The notes: generated by a model not told the origin, from the letters alone. DNA of 64,000 nt from Ponticaulis sp. (GCA_002692725.1 NZLU01000023.1:124001-188000); one strand, 5' to 3'; numbered from the stretch's first letter, positions 1 through 9,201 are shown. Numbers and translations are program-made.

Positions 1-577
1 TGCCAGGATTGAGTTCACACAGGAATTTCATCCGCTCCAAAGGGATGAACCCCGCGCCTACATGGCCGAAGTCTCTCCCTTTGCGCTTGTGCCGTCCATG
101 AAGCTCGGAGACCAGCTCATAGGCGATAGCTGGGCGATCTGCGAATGGGCCGCCGAACAAATGCCAGGCCTCTGGCCTGCTGACCCGACTGTCCGTGCCC
201 AGGCGCGCATGCTGGCGGGGCAAATGCATGCCGGTTTCATGAATATACGGCGCGAACTGCCCATGGATATTGGCCGGTATGGAGAACCGCGCGCGACGCT
301 GGATGACAGCGTGCTCACCGACATCGAAAAACTGGTCCGCGGCTGGCGCTTTGCGCTCGAAAAATCCGGCGGGCCGTTTCTCTTTGGTGACTGGTCCATT
401 GCGGATGCATTTTATACACCTGTCGCCTCCCGCTTCCGCTCATATGACATCACCCTGCCACCCGACATGCAGGCCTATTCTTCCGGCCTTCTTGAAACGC
501 CGGAATATCTGGAATGGCAGGCTCTGGCCGAAGCAGAAAGCTGGGTGATCGAAAACACGATCCCGGGTGAAGACTGA
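1..577 (+). CDS. Glutathione S-transferase family protein (5' partial)
   Basis: The frame is open from the first bases of the window, so the N-terminus lies upstream; the ATG at 62 is internal. Visible are the end of the thioredoxin-like domain, with the GSH-site motif GDSWAICEWAAEQ, and the all-helical C-terminal domain ending in GDWSIADAFYTPVASRF, which holds the N-capping box (SxxD) of GST folds. Such proteins conjugate or reduce electrophiles with glutathione in the cytosol; the substrate cannot be told. It ends 93 bp before apt on the same strand. Class assignment is not possible without the N-terminal catalytic residue. Confidence 0.88.
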   Translation, partial: ARIEFTQEFHPLQRDEPRAYMAEVSPFALVPSMKLGDQLIGDSWAICEWAAEQMPGLWPADPTVRAQARMLAGQMHAGFMNIRRELPMDIGRYGEPRATLDDSVLTDIEKLVRGWRFALEKSGGPFLFGDWSIADAFYTPVASRFRSYDITLPPDMQAYSSGLLETPEYLEWQALAEAESWVIENTIPGED

Positions 578-670
578 GCCCGGCGGCTCACCTTGTGCGC
601 GGGCTATTTCTTTTTTGTCTGTGCAGGCTAAGAAGGGAAGGTCAATTTCATTCAACCCAATGGCGCCTCC

Positions 671-1198
671 ATGAACCTTAAAGACACGATCCGCACCATT
701 CCGGACTATCCAAAGCCCGGCATTATGTTTCGCGACGTCACGACGCTGCTGGGCCAGCCGCGTGCGTTTCGCAAAGCAGTTGATGAGCTGGTGCAGCCTT
801 ATTCCGGCAGCGGCATTCACAAGGTCGCCGGAATTGAGGCGCGCGGGTTTATTCTCGGCGGCGCGGCGGCGCACCAGCTGTCGGCCGGTTTCGTCCCGCT
901 CCGAAAGAAGGGCAAGCTGCCCTATAAAACCATCACCGAAAGCTACACGCTGGAATATGGCGTGGATGAAATGGAAATGCATGAGGATGCCATTCAGCCC
1001 GGCGACAAGGTTTTGCTGGTTGATGACCTCATCGCGACGGGGGGAACAGCCGAAGCTGCCATCAAACTTCTGCGCCGCGCAGGGGCTGAAATTGTTGCTG
1101 CAGCTTTTGTTATAGATTTGCCAGATCTTAAAGGTGCAGACCGCATCCGTAATATGAACTGTGAAGTTCAGGCGCTTATGGCCTTCGAAGGCCATTGA
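671..1198 (+). CDS. apt: Adenine phosphoribosyltransferase
   Basis: Salvages adenine with PRPP to give AMP in the cytosol. The 175-residue length is normal. The PRPP-binding signature [14 protein letters not shown] lies near residues 115-128, and the family hallmarks [16 protein letters not shown] (N-terminal) and [11 protein letters not shown] (near residue 55) are present. The chosen ATG follows a short leader, and the protein begins at the usual family start ([14 protein letters not shown]). A ClpP-like gene follows 46 bp downstream on the same strand, so co-transcription is possible. Confidence 0.96.
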   Translation: MNLKDTIRTIPDYPKPGIMFRDVTTLLGQPRAFRKAVDELVQPYSGSGIHKVAGIEARGFILGGAAAHQLSAGFVPLRKKGKLPYKTITESYTLEYGVDEMEMHEDAIQPGDKVLLVDDLIATGGTAEAAIKLLRRAGAEIVAAAFVIDLPDLKGADRIRNMNCEVQALMAFEGH

Positions 1199-1244
1199 CG
1201 TGGGCGAATGAACGTCACACCTATAGGGAAATTCTGGAGTGATT

Positions 1245-1835
1245 ATGTACCGCCTCGACGAAGAAGACGAACCAACACAAATCTCAGAGCCAAACAGCTT
1301 TCTCGAGCAGGCCCTGTTCAAAGCGCGCACCATCATGCTGACGGGCGGCGTGGACGACAAACTGGCGCGCCGGGTATGCGAACGTCTTCTGGCGCTGTCC
1401 GCTGAGAGTACCGATCCAATCCTGCTGGTGGTGTCCTCGCCGGGGGGACACGTCGAATCCGGCGATATGATCCATGATATGGTGAAGTTCGTGCCGGCGC
1501 CTGTGAAAATCCTCGGCACGGGCTGGGTCGCCTCTGCCGGTGCGTTGATCTATTCATCGGCCAAGCGTGAAAATCGCTTCTGCATGCCGAACACTCGCTT
1601 CCTGCTTCATGAACCCCGCGGCGGTGTCGGTGGTCAGGCGTCTGACGTTGAAATTCAGGCCCGTGAGATCATCAAAATGCGCGAGCGGCTCAACAAGATC
1701 TTTGCTGAGGCGTGCGGCAAGTCGCTTGAACAGATCAAGAAAGACACCGAACGCGATTACTGGATGACCGCACAGGAAGCGGTTGATTATGGTCTGGTCG
1801 GCAAGATCGTGACCCATCAGAGCGAAATCCAATAA
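1245..1835 (+). CDS. ClpP-like serine peptidase (Clp protease proteolytic subunit family)
   Basis: A ClpP-fold peptidase of about 196 residues. The nucleophile serine lies in GTGWVASAGALI, the histidine in FLLHEPRGG, and the aspartate in the DTERDYWMTAQEAVDYGLVG stretch, so the catalytic triad is complete. The surroundings differ from the canonical MGQAASMGA and HQP motifs, so this looks like a ClpP paralogue rather than the housekeeping subunit; whether it pairs with ClpA/ClpX is unknown. ATG 1245 is preferred over GTG 1239 because GGAG at 1236-1239 sits five bases upstream. A strong terminator follows. Confidence 0.88.
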   Translation: MYRLDEEDEPTQISEPNSFLEQALFKARTIMLTGGVDDKLARRVCERLLALSAESTDPILLVVSSPGGHVESGDMIHDMVKFVPAPVKILGTGWVASAGALIYSSAKRENRFCMPNTRFLLHEPRGGVGGQASDVEIQAREIIKMRERLNKIFAEACGKSLEQIKKDTERDYWMTAQEAVDYGLVGKIVTHQSEIQ

Positions 1836-1857
1836 GATCAGCCTGATCGAAAACATC

Positions 1858-1888
1858 AAAGCGCGGACTGGAAACGGTCCGCGCTTTT
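1858..1888 (+). terminator. Rho-independent terminator after the ClpP-like gene
   Basis: GCGCGGAC (1861-1868) pairs with GTCCGCGC (1877-1884), extended by two inner pairs around a GAAA tetraloop (1871-1874). It is followed by a T run and preceded by AAA. It starts 22 bp after the stop codon and probably also serves the convergent hydrolase gene. Confidence 0.9.
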
Positions 1889-1896
1889 CTTGTGTG

Positions 1897-3573
1897 TCAG
1901 ATATGCGTCGCCTGTCCCGCTACAATATACCAGGTAACAAACAGGGCAGAGAGTAGTGCGCCGGGCAGGGCCGCGCGCGTCGTACGCCAGGACACAACCG
2001 CGATAATCGCTGTGATGGTGAGGATCGGTACAAACTGGATCCCGACAATGCTGAATAGCGGATCGGCGAAATCCGGCAATTTCCCCTTCGCAAAGAGCGC
2101 GGCATAGATCCAGCCAATCAGAAAGGTCATCCCGCCAGCTGACACCAGCCAGGCGAGGCCAAACTGAGAGAGTGCGCCTGTCTTGCCTGCAATCATTCGT
2201 ATCAACGCGGCGTGGGAGAGATAGAAAAAGGCCAGGAAGGGCAGAAGATAGCTCAGAAAAATGGGCCAGTGGTGCAGGCCGAGCGGTTTCAGCGCGACCA
2301 CCCAGAAGCGGAAATCAACCTTGAAGACCAGAGAGATCGCGACGCTTACCAAATAGAGCGCTCCAGCAGCGCCAAGCGCCGCGAGGAGTCCTTTCGGGGC
2401 CAATGTTAAACCAAACCGGCGCGCAATGAGCAGGCCTGCGCCTGCGACCGCGCCATTACCCAGAGCCCAGACCATGATCTGATTGGTGATGTTCTGGCGG
2501 AACACTCCAAAATTCGGGAGCTGCTCTCCGAAATGGGTCAGGGGAAAGAACGTCAGGGCAGGCATGACGACGCCCAGAACAAGCGCCACAATGAAACTGA
2601 CGCCAGTTGGCGCTGTGATAGCGTTATTGGCCTGTAGGCCAGTCCCTGCGCCGAGTGTGAGGTTGAGCGCGGCGAAACTTCCGATCAGGAACACCACCGT
2701 GCCAATTAAGCTGATCAGTGTGCCGAGCTCTTTGAAGTGCCAGATCTGCTCATTTGCCGGAATGCCTCTCGGCGCGCCGAGCGTCGTGTCCATCCAGTTG
2801 ATGGCGTCCGCGGTTGCGCCGAAATCGAGATGGTCGCCCGGGTGCGTCGTCACAGGCTGGTTCAGAATGCGGGCTGTCCCATCGTCAACGCTGCCATAGA
2901 TCTGGTCCGGCTTCACCGGGGCATCTGTGCCAAAAACGGCTTGAAGTTTCTCGCTTTTGGTCACATCAGCCGCCTTTACAACACCCCACATCAGTGTGCT
3001 GAACTCATCGAACTGACTGAAGATCACAGCCAGGTTTCGGGGGAAGTCCGGCGTGCCAGGCGCTGCAAACGGGGCACCGGTTGACGAGCCGACCAGAGCC
3101 ATGGACTGATAGACTTCCGGCATGGCCATGGCGGCATTCAGAACGGTCCAGCCGCCCATGGAATGGCCTTCAAGGCCAATCCGGTCTGCATCCACAAAAG
3201 GCAGCTCCCTCAGATAGGCCAGTCCCGCTGGTCCGCCAAAGGCGTTCGAAAAGGCGGTGTTGGTGCTATAGCCATGACCGCTTTGATCCAGCGCCAGAAC
3301 AACATAGCCGCGACGCGCAAACTCAATGGCAAAGGATGACTGCGTCTCCCGGGAATTGATATAGCCATGCACGGCCAGAATGCCGGGAGCAGGCGTTTCA
3401 GGCGAAGCGTTTTTCGGCACATAGAGATAGCCGGAAAGCTGACTGCCATCCTCCAAGGGAATCCGGATATCCTCGATTTCTGTTCCGTCTGATGTCTGAA
3501 TGATATGCGCCATCAGACTGCCCGACAAAATCAGCACCAGCCCGATCAGCACGCTGACAAATGCCTGCCGCAT
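1897..3573 (-). CDS. Alpha/beta hydrolase with C-terminal multi-pass membrane domain
   Basis: A 558-residue protein. An N-terminal signal anchor (VLIGLVLILSGSLMA) precedes an alpha/beta-hydrolase domain with the nucleophile elbow GLEGHSMGGW near residue 135, an oxyanion-type HGY motif (ILAVHGYINSRETQ) and a likely catalytic histidine in THPGDHLDF. From about residue 280 onward there are roughly seven hydrophobic segments. The hydrolase therefore probably faces the periplasm, tethered to an integral membrane domain of unknown role. The substrate is unknown; an ester or peptide is plausible. It is convergent with the ClpP-like gene. Confidence 0.8.
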   Translation of the reverse strand: MRQAFVSVLIGLVLILSGSLMAHIIQTSDGTEIEDIRIPLEDGSQLSGYLYVPKNASPETPAPGILAVHGYINSRETQSSFAIEFARRGYVVLALDQSGHGYSTNTAFSNAFGGPAGLAYLRELPFVDADRIGLEGHSMGGWTVLNAAMAMPEVYQSMALVGSSTGAPFAAPGTPDFPRNLAVIFSQFDEFSTLMWGVVKAADVTKSEKLQAVFGTDAPVKPDQIYGSVDDGTARILNQPVTTHPGDHLDFGATADAINWMDTTLGAPRGIPANEQIWHFKELGTLISLIGTVVFLIGSFAALNLTLGAGTGLQANNAITAPTGVSFIVALVLGVVMPALTFFPLTHFGEQLPNFGVFRQNITNQIMVWALGNGAVAGAGLLIARRFGLTLAPKGLLAALGAAGALYLVSVAISLVFKVDFRFWVVALKPLGLHHWPIFLSYLLPFLAFFYLSHAALIRMIAGKTGALSQFGLAWLVSAGGMTFLIGWIYAALFAKGKLPDFADPLFSIVGIQFVPILTITAIIAVVSWRTTRAALPGALLSALFVTWYIVAGQATHI

Positions 3574-3636
3574 GGATCCATCCTCCCGATAGTCTTTATA
3601 TTTTTTCAGGATTAGGCCTGCAGCGATCTGGCTTGT

Positions 3637-4773
3637 CTAGGTCTGACTGCGTTCAGAGGGGCGTCTTCCGAAGCGACCTACAACCTCGCGGCCAACGGCA
3701 AGGGAAGAGGTCAGGCCGGGGCTTTCAATGCCGAACAGGGCCACCAAACCGGGAATGCCGTGCACGTCCGGGCCATCAATCTGGAAATCGGGTTGCGGCT
3801 CGTTGGGGCCGTGCAACTTGGGACGGATGCCGGTGTAATCCGGCACCAGCGTGTCATCCTTCAGGCCCGGCCAGAACCGGCGAATGGTGGAATAGAATTG
3901 ATCCAGCCGATCGGTCTCAACCTCATAGTTTTCCTGCTCAACAAAATGCAGGTCCGGACCAAACCGGGCCTGCCCGCCCAGATCGCGCCGGTAATGTGTG
4001 CCGAGTGCGCCCTTGATTGGCAACGGGTACACAAGATGCCGGAAGGGCGCTTTGCCCTGAAGGGCGAAATAATTGCCCTTGCCGAAATGCACGGTCGGAA
4101 TCTGGCCTTCGGGAAAGCCGTCAACTCGCCCGGCAACCCTGGCACAGCTCAGGCCAGCCGCCAGTATTAGCCGCTCTGTCGTTAGTTGCATCGGGTCTGC
4201 CCCGCCGGTTCTCACCTCAAACCCGCCGGCTGGCAGAGGTGTTGCGCGTTCAAACGGGGTCGAGAGCACCACACGGCCGCCTGCGTCTTCGATTTTGCCC
4301 TGCAGGGCGGTCATATAGCCATGGCTGTCAAACGTGCCGCTATTGGGGGAGAGGAGGGCGGCAACGGTGCAAAGCTCGGGCTCACGCGCCATGGCCTGTG
4401 CGGCCGTCAGCTCTTCCATCCCCGGCACACCGTTTGTTCTGGCTTGCTGCAGGATTGCGCCCAGCCGATCTGTTTCGTCCGGCTCGACGGCGACCACCAG
4501 CTTGCCGCAGCGGTCATAGTCGACCTTGTGTGCGTCACAAAAGGCGTAGAGGTCATGCGCCCCTTCAACACACAGGCGCGCCTTGAGCGATCCGGTCGGG
4601 TAGTACAGCCCGGCATGAACGACTTCAGAATTGCGTGACGAGACGCCTGAGCCAATCAGGTCAGCCTGCTCGATCACAATCGGCGCAATGCCGCGCTCGG
4701 CGAGCCTGTAGCCAATGGCCAGTCCGACAGCGCCAGCGCCGACGATAATCGCTTCGGTGTCGAAGGCGGACAT
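3637..4773 (-). CDS. FAD-dependent oxidoreductase, L-2-hydroxyglutarate dehydrogenase-like
   Basis: A DAO-type flavoprotein of about 378 residues. The dinucleotide-binding motif IIVGAGAVGLAIGYRLAERG is at the N-terminus, followed by the acidic strand end VIEQ. The segment SSRNSEVVHAGLYYP is characteristic of the LhgO / 2-hydroxyacid dehydrogenase branch, and GIRPKLHGP with FGIESPGLTSSLAVG lies at the C-terminus. ATG 4773 is chosen because GGGAGAGA lies just upstream and it places the GxGxxG fold at the N-terminus; a further upstream ATG at 4821 would add 16 unrelated residues. Oxidation of a 2-hydroxy or amino acid is likely; the exact substrate is inferred from family resemblance only. Confidence 0.83.
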   Translation of the reverse strand: MSAFDTEAIIVGAGAVGLAIGYRLAERGIAPIVIEQADLIGSGVSSRNSEVVHAGLYYPTGSLKARLCVEGAHDLYAFCDAHKVDYDRCGKLVVAVEPDETDRLGAILQQARTNGVPGMEELTAAQAMAREPELCTVAALLSPNSGTFDSHGYMTALQGKIEDAGGRVVLSTPFERATPLPAGGFEVRTGGADPMQLTTERLILAAGLSCARVAGRVDGFPEGQIPTVHFGKGNYFALQGKAPFRHLVYPLPIKGALGTHYRRDLGGQARFGPDLHFVEQENYEVETDRLDQFYSTIRRFWPGLKDDTLVPDYTGIRPKLHGPNEPQPDFQIDGPDVHGIPGLVALFGIESPGLTSSLAVGREVVGRFGRRPSERSQT

Positions 4774-5136
4774 GTCTCTCCCTATCCTTTTATCGAAAAG
4801 AGTATTGTCCGTTTTCAGCAAAAACCAATGCGCTATGCGTGTTTAAACGCGCTCGATTTTTCTATCGTGTTGCTCGCAAAACGCTGAAACCGCTTTCAAT
4901 CCTTCTTTAAAGCATGCCGACCTGTGGTCGGCTTTGCCCGCCCGGCTGGAGCCGCGTCGCTGTGTGAGGCAAATGAGAAAATGGCTCGCGCAATTCTTTT
5001 TGTAATGTGTAGCAGAACCAGTCCGACTTTGCGGAAGCTTCGCCGCGACAGCCTTCGCGCATCCGTCGCAAAGGAAATGCGGTATGGATACACCCTCGGC
5101 TGGCTTGCCACGCCGAAACCCCATCGGGGCGAAGGC
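4774..5136. other. Intergenic stretch between oxidoreductase and tRNA
   Basis: About 360 bp with no gene I can support. Short open frames run through it on both strands but lack recognisable protein features. The oxidoreductase promoter should lie near its left end and the tRNA 3' trailer at its right end. The GCTTCGCCGCGACAGCC stretch around 5036 looks like low-complexity sequence of the kind found beside tRNA genes. Confidence 0.5.
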
Positions 5137-5213
5137 TGGTGGGCCCGGAGGGACTTGAACCCCCGACCAAACCGTTATGAGCGGTCCGCTCTAACCAACT
5201 GAGCTACAGGCCC
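5137..5213 (-). tRNA. tRNA-Ile2 (CAU anticodon, lysidine type)
   Basis: The reverse complement folds as a full cloverleaf. The acceptor stem is GGGCCTG/CGGGCCC (one wobble), the D-arm GCTC...GAGC, and the anticodon loop CTCATAA with anticodon CAT at 5177-5179. The T-arm carries TTCAAGT, the discriminator base is A, and CCA is encoded at 5137-5139. The loop context CTCATAA followed by TTTGGTCG resembles bacterial tRNA-Ile2, whose CAU is modified to lysidine, rather than elongator or initiator Met. The amino-acid assignment is from that resemblance. Confidence 0.92.
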
Positions 5214-5309
5214 TACCAGATAAGGAAGCGGAACTTACCCGTTTTTCCTCTCACGTCGAGAGGAAAAGCTGGAAAATTCGTTGGCTTTTTCCGGATTTGC
5301 CGGCGCTGA

Positions 5310-6830
5310 TCAGGCCGCGAGCGTCCGCTTGAGGAAGTCCTGAATGCGCAGAGTGATCTCACCACCCGCACGACTGACATCCTGTGTCGCACCGAGAATG
5401 GTCCGTGCAGCGGTGGATGTCTCATCAGCGGTTTGCGCGGCCGAGGCCACTTCATCAGCCGCCTTGCGCGTGCCTTCCGAGGCGATGGTCACGCTCTGAG
5501 CGATTTCGTTGGTCGCAGCGCCTTGTTGTTCCATGGCCGCAGCGACCTGAGTTGTCAGGCTGTTCAGCTCGGCGATCTGTTCGGAAATCTCCGAAATCAT
5601 GCCCGATGTTTCATGGCTGACATTCTGAATTCGGTCGACCTGATCTGAGATGACCTGGATGGCATTGGCGGTCTGATCCGCCAGGCCTTTGACTTCAGAG
5701 GCCACAACGGCAAACCCCTTGCCGCTTTCACCAGCCCGCGCGGCTTCAATCGTTGCATTGAGCGCCAGAAGATTGGTCTGAGACGCGATATCCCGGATCA
5801 GCTGGACGACGTCGCCAATCTCTTGTGCGCTCGATGCGAGCTCAGTGACCTTGCCGCGCGTTGTGCCGGAGGAGGTGTTGGTCGATTGGGCCAGATCGTT
5901 TGACCGGCTGATCTGGTTCACAATCTCATTGATCGATGAGGACAATTCCTGAGCCGCACTCGCGGCAGCCCCGACACTGTCAAAGGCGCTCGAGGTCGCC
6001 TGATCGATATGCTGAGCCTGTCCTCGTGACCGGTCTGCAGCCTGATCGAGCGTATGGGCAATATTGGTCAATTCGCTCATATGACTATTCAGTCGGTCGA
6101 GCTCGGCATTCACTTCGCGCTCGAAACTGGCGGCATCGTTTTGCAGATCTTCATTGCGTTTGGCCGCAGCAGCCGCGCGATCCTCGGCTGTTGAAGCCAG
6201 CTCATTGGCGCGGGCCTCGGCGGCTTCAGCATTCTGACGCGCGGTCTCTGCAGACAGAAGCGCATTGCGGGTTGCCGCGAGCAAGCTGGTAATCTTTGTC
6301 GACAGAAGGATCAGAACGCCGCATTCCACGGCCAGAATACCGCCATGCAGCAGAACGCGAAGAAGTGGCGCGCCATCAGGAAATGCAATTGTGGGCACAA
6401 AGAAGGCTGCGCCCAGATGGTGGAAGGCAACGGCCAGAGTGTAAGCAATCAGAGCGCGCCAATCCATCAGGCCAGCCAGCATGGCAAGTCCCGCGAAAAA
6501 CGTCATGTGCATGTCGATCTGATAGGCGATGCCGGTGCCATCCCACTGGAAATCGTAAACCAGAAGCGCCAGTATGCCCGCCATGCTGACCGCCGCAGAA
6601 ATCGGCATCGCGCCATAAATTGCCGGAATGCGATAGCTGATCGTCGGCAGAGCCGCGAGGCCAATGGCCACCAGCGCAACGGGCAGTGAACTCAGTCCCG
6701 AATTATAAAAGCCGATCCCCGCAACAAGCGCGGCAATGCTCCAGATAATCGCGAGCACGCCGATCGCGACGGGCCGACGCACGACTTCGATTTCAAATCC
6801 ATCAATATTGAGGTCTTTTGGGGCTTTCAT
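5310..6830 (-). CDS. Methyl-accepting chemotaxis protein with multi-TM N-terminal sensor
   Basis: A chemoreceptor of about 506 residues. The N-terminal 180 residues contain about six hydrophobic segments and the histidine-containing stretches [13 protein letters not shown] and [12 protein letters not shown], in place of a periplasmic ligand domain. No HAMP is obvious. A coiled coil leads to the signalling domain with the conserved hairpin [20 protein letters not shown], which contacts CheA/CheW. ATG 6830 overlaps the stop of the upstream gene (ATGA), which argues for this start over an upstream TTG at 6872 and suggests translational coupling. Confidence 0.9.
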   Translation of the reverse strand: MKAPKDLNIDGFEIEVVRRPVAIGVLAIIWSIAALVAGIGFYNSGLSSLPVALVAIGLAALPTISYRIPAIYGAMPISAAVSMAGILALLVYDFQWDGTGIAYQIDMHMTFFAGLAMLAGLMDWRALIAYTLAVAFHHLGAAFFVPTIAFPDGAPLLRVLLHGGILAVECGVLILLSTKITSLLAATRNALLSAETARQNAEAAEARANELASTAEDRAAAAAKRNEDLQNDAASFEREVNAELDRLNSHMSELTNIAHTLDQAADRSRGQAQHIDQATSSAFDSVGAAASAAQELSSSINEIVNQISRSNDLAQSTNTSSGTTRGKVTELASSAQEIGDVVQLIRDIASQTNLLALNATIEAARAGESGKGFAVVASEVKGLADQTANAIQVISDQVDRIQNVSHETSGMISEISEQIAELNSLTTQVAAAMEQQGAATNEIAQSVTIASEGTRKAADEVASAAQTADETSTAARTILGATQDVSRAGGEITLRIQDFLKRTLAA

Positions 6831-7174
6831 GAGGTCAGGTTCCACTGGGATGTGTTTGTTTTCGGACTGCAAAAGGCTGCAAAATCAGCACTCAGCACAT
6901 AATCTGCGCCGAGGGCCTTGAGGGTCCGCTGTGTGTTTCCGCTCTGGTCGCGCACAATCAGGTGTCTGAACTTTTCATCGTAAGACACAATCTCGAGACC
7001 TAGGCGCTTCGCCTCTGAAACGATCTCTGTGCTGGTCATTTCCCGAGGGAAAATGCCAAGCATGTCCTCTCCGGCCTTCGGGAGCAGATTCAGCCCAAGG
7101 ACAGGAAAAGTAGACATGAGAATCGAAATCAGGACAAAGAGTCGCATTTTAACCATAGCTTTTGGAGAGAGCAT
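6827..7174 (-). CDS. Small exported protein of unknown function, coupled to the chemoreceptor
   Basis: Up to 115 residues. A hydrophobic N-terminus ([20 protein letters not shown]) looks like a signal peptide or anchor. The mature part holds a compact domain ([19 protein letters not shown]...[19 protein letters not shown]) that I do not recognise. The stop codon overlaps the chemoreceptor start by ATGA. Three in-frame ATGs (7174, 7156, 7147) compete and none has a good ribosome-binding site; 7147 gives the cleanest signal peptide. The coupling suggests a periplasmic partner of the chemoreceptor (inference). Confidence 0.6.
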   Translation of the reverse strand: MLSPKAMVKMRLFVLISILMSTFPVLGLNLLPKAGEDMLGIFPREMTSTEIVSEAKRLGLEIVSYDEKFRHLIVRDQSGNTQRTLKALGADYVLSADFAAFCSPKTNTSQWNLTS

Positions 7175-7348
7175 GGTGTGACTTGCTTTTTATTTGGTGA
7201 ACTCAAGTGGTGATTTTTTTAATACATCAAAATGTCGCAGGTGCGCTGCTGGGTTTTCCAGCGAGTGTTGATGACCTCAAAATGAATAGCGCTGTCATTC
7301 ATCTGCCGAGATTCCTGTCTAGACCCATGGCATACAAAGGAGTTTCTT

Positions 7349-8095
7349 ATGACCCATTCACTTCAACGCGCCTTGCTGAGTGCTGCCGCCATCGGTTTTG
7401 TTTTTTCGGTCGCACCTGCTCAGGCACAGACCATGGACACCATGAATCATAATTCTATTCAGCCCGAGACCACGCTCAGCATCTCTGCTGAAGCTCGGGT
7501 CACGTCCGAACCGGATATTGCTTACCTTAACGGGGGCGTGATCAGTGAGGCGACCACCGCACAGGAAGCGCTGCAAAAGAACGCGAGCGATATGGCGGGT
7601 GTTTTCGAGGCTTTGAAAGCGGCTGGCGTTCCTGAGAAGGATATTCAGACGTCGAATTTCTCACTGAATCCGCGCTATGAATATCCGAAAAACGGCCAGC
7701 GTATTCTGACCGGCTATCAGGTTTCAAACCAGGTTCAGGCCAAGGTCACGGACATGGAAAATGTTGGCAAAGTCATCGATGCCATGGTGGCTGAGGGAGG
7801 CAACAGCTTCTCGGGCGTCAGTTTTGCGGTCGAGGACCCGAGCGATCTGATGAATGAAGCCCGCCGCAAGGCCATCAAGGATGCCATGGCGCGCGCAGAG
7901 CTTTATGCCGAGGCGACGGGTTACACGATCGCGCGGATCGTCACGATCGAAGAGGGCGGATCTTACGCTCCGCAACCTCGTCCGGTCATGATGGCCCGGA
8001 GCATGGCGGCGGATGAATCCGCATCCACTCAGATTTCCGGTGGCGAGCTGACATATTCTGCCAATGTGAACGTCGTGTTCGAGTTCCGGAAATAG
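7349..8095 (+). CDS. SIMPL-domain (DUF541) periplasmic protein
   Basis: 248 residues with a clear Sec signal peptide (LLSAAAIGFVFSVAPAQAQ). The body matches the SIMPL family: ISAEARVTSEPDIAYLNGGV near the start, GYQVSNQVQAKVTDMENVGKV in the middle, and EARRKAIKDAMARAELYAEA near residues 170-190. The AAGGAG ribosome-binding site at about 7337 fixes the start. SIMPL proteins are periplasmic or surface-associated with poorly defined roles, some linked to oxidative stress. Confidence 0.9.
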   Translation: MTHSLQRALLSAAAIGFVFSVAPAQAQTMDTMNHNSIQPETTLSISAEARVTSEPDIAYLNGGVISEATTAQEALQKNASDMAGVFEALKAAGVPEKDIQTSNFSLNPRYEYPKNGQRILTGYQVSNQVQAKVTDMENVGKVIDAMVAEGGNSFSGVSFAVEDPSDLMNEARRKAIKDAMARAELYAEATGYTIARIVTIEEGGSYAPQPRPVMMARSMAADESASTQISGGELTYSANVNVVFEFRK

Positions 8096-8115
8096 TCTCA
8101 CCGAAGGCAGTCGAG

Positions 8116-8370
8116 ATGAATGATGATATGTCCGAACTGAGAAATCTCGGCCTGAAATCCGCCCGTCTCCTGAAGGAGGCGGGCGTTCTTACGATTTCTG
8201 ACCTGAAGGAGATGGGCGCAGATCGATCTGCCTGTTTGAATTTGACCATGTTTATGTCAGGTTTCGTGACGGATACGGCGGAGGGAAAAAATGACCAGAG
8301 ACGACGTGAACGCCTATTGCGCGAGCCTGCCCGGCGCGGAGGTATCAGATCCCTGGGGCGGCGGTCATGA
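8116..8370 (+). CDS. Short TfoX C-terminal-domain-like protein
   Basis: 84 residues. The first 55 (SELRNLGLKSARLLKEAGV...ISDLKEMGA...LNLTMFMSGF) match the helix-hairpin-helix C-terminal domain of TfoX/Sxy, with about ten residues fewer between GA and LNL than usual. The last 27 residues are Arg-rich and overlap the following gene by 80 bp, so the native end may have been lost. TfoX-C domains are often found alone in alphaproteobacteria. The function is uncertain and a decayed gene cannot be excluded. Confidence 0.6.
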   Translation: MNDDMSELRNLGLKSARLLKEAGVLTISDLKEMGADRSACLNLTMFMSGFVTDTAEGKNDQRRRERLLREPARRGGIRSLGRRS

Positions 8371-8638
8371 TGCCTGGAAAGTATGTGGCAAAATGTTTGC
8401 CTGCTTCGGTTCGGTCACGCCTGGCGTCAGCCTTAAAACCGAATCTATCGACACGGCTGAATTGCTGATTGAGCAGGGTGTCGGGGTCAAAGCCCCATAT
8501 TTCCACCGCAGCTGGATTCTCATCCAGCCTGAAGACTTGCCAGAGGACGAGATGAAATCCCGTCTGAAGCAATCTTATCTGATTGTTCGAAAAGGCCTGA
8601 CGAAAAAACTTCAGGCGACACTGGGGGAAATCGAATGA
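8291..8638 (+). CDS. MmcQ/YjbR family protein
   Basis: 115 residues typical of the MmcQ/YjbR fold: an N-terminal YCASLPGAEVSDPWGG, a central VSLKT and a C-terminal SYLIVRKGLTKK. Members have a DNA-binding-like fold (CyaY-like topology) with no firmly known role. GGAGGGAAAAA directly before ATG 8291 supports the start even though it lies inside the upstream frame. It is convergent with panD, with only 6 bp between the stops. Confidence 0.85.
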   Translation: MTRDDVNAYCASLPGAEVSDPWGGGHDAWKVCGKMFACFGSVTPGVSLKTESIDTAELLIEQGVGVKAPYFHRSWILIQPEDLPEDEMKSRLKQSYLIVRKGLTKKLQATLGEIE

Positions 8639-8644
8639 AATCGA

Positions 8645-9001
8645 TCAGCTTGGCTGAACGACGTCGTTCTTTTCATTCAGCAGAACGACGCTCGGATTAT
8701 AATTCCGGGCCTTTTCCGCCTCGACCTGACCAAATGTGCAGATGATCACGCGGTCACCGACCTGAAAATGCCGGGCCGCAGCGCCGTTGACGCCAATCGT
8801 TTTCGATCCGCGCGGAGCTTCAATGGCATAGGTCATGATACGCGAACCGGCGGTCACGTTCCAGATATACACCTGCTCGTGCGGCAAAATGCCAGCTTCG
8901 TCCAGCAAATCCTGATCGATGGAAACAGACCCTTCATAGTGCAGGTCACATTGCGTGACAGCTGCGCTGTGAAGCTTGGCTTTCATCATGGTCAGTAGCA
9001 T
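8645..9001 (-). CDS. panD: Aspartate 1-decarboxylase
   Basis: A pyruvoyl enzyme that makes beta-alanine from aspartate for pantothenate synthesis. 118 residues with the self-processing Gly-Ser site in [10 protein letters not shown] (Ser becomes the pyruvoyl group), the leading [10 protein letters not shown] and the conserved [16 protein letters not shown]. The ribosome-binding site GGAGGG is placed correctly before ATG 9001. It is alone on its strand here; the 200 bp upstream hold a TATATA -10-like element and a dyad described separately. Confidence 0.96.
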   Translation of the reverse strand: MLLTMMKAKLHSAAVTQCDLHYEGSVSIDQDLLDEAGILPHEQVYIWNVTAGSRIMTYAIEAPRGSKTIGVNGAAARHFQVGDRVIICTFGQVEAEKARNYNPSVVLLNEKNDVVQPS

Positions 9002-9049
9002 TAAAAAGACCCTCCAGAGACCCTTACGCAGAAGATAGATATCTTCTCT

Positions 9050-9083
9050 TACTTATATAGGACGCAGGTTGACGTAACGTAAG
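9050..9083 (-). promoter_or_regulatory. Candidate panD promoter with TTGACGTAA-type dyad
   Basis: Reading toward panD, CTTACGTTACGTCAA (9083-9069) is an imperfect dyad. It is followed after about 10 bp by TATATAAG, a plausible -10 element about 50 bp upstream of the panD start. The arrangement resembles an operator overlapping the -35 region. The regulator is unknown; a MerR-type protein is one possibility. Confidence 0.4.
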
Positions 9084-9201
9084 TCTTTGGCCTGTATTGC
9101 GGCTGCGAAAATTAGATGCGCCTTATGCCGGAAGAAGCCGGTTCCGTAAAGAGAATTTCCTGAATTACCCGGCAGTCAAACAGGTTAAACGTGAGCGTGC
9201 A

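Noticed and set aside
440-1519. 359-codon open frame opposite the GST, apt and ClpP-like genes
   Set aside because: It crosses three recognised genes and their intergenic gaps.
4843-5124. 93-codon frame beside the tRNA
   Set aside because: No start signal, no homology that I recognise; frames next to tRNA genes of this kind are commonly spurious.
5243-5267. Perfect hairpin TTTTCCTCTC/GAGAGGAAAA between the tRNA and chemoreceptor
   Set aside because: Neither strand has a T tract after the stem, so I do not call it a terminator.
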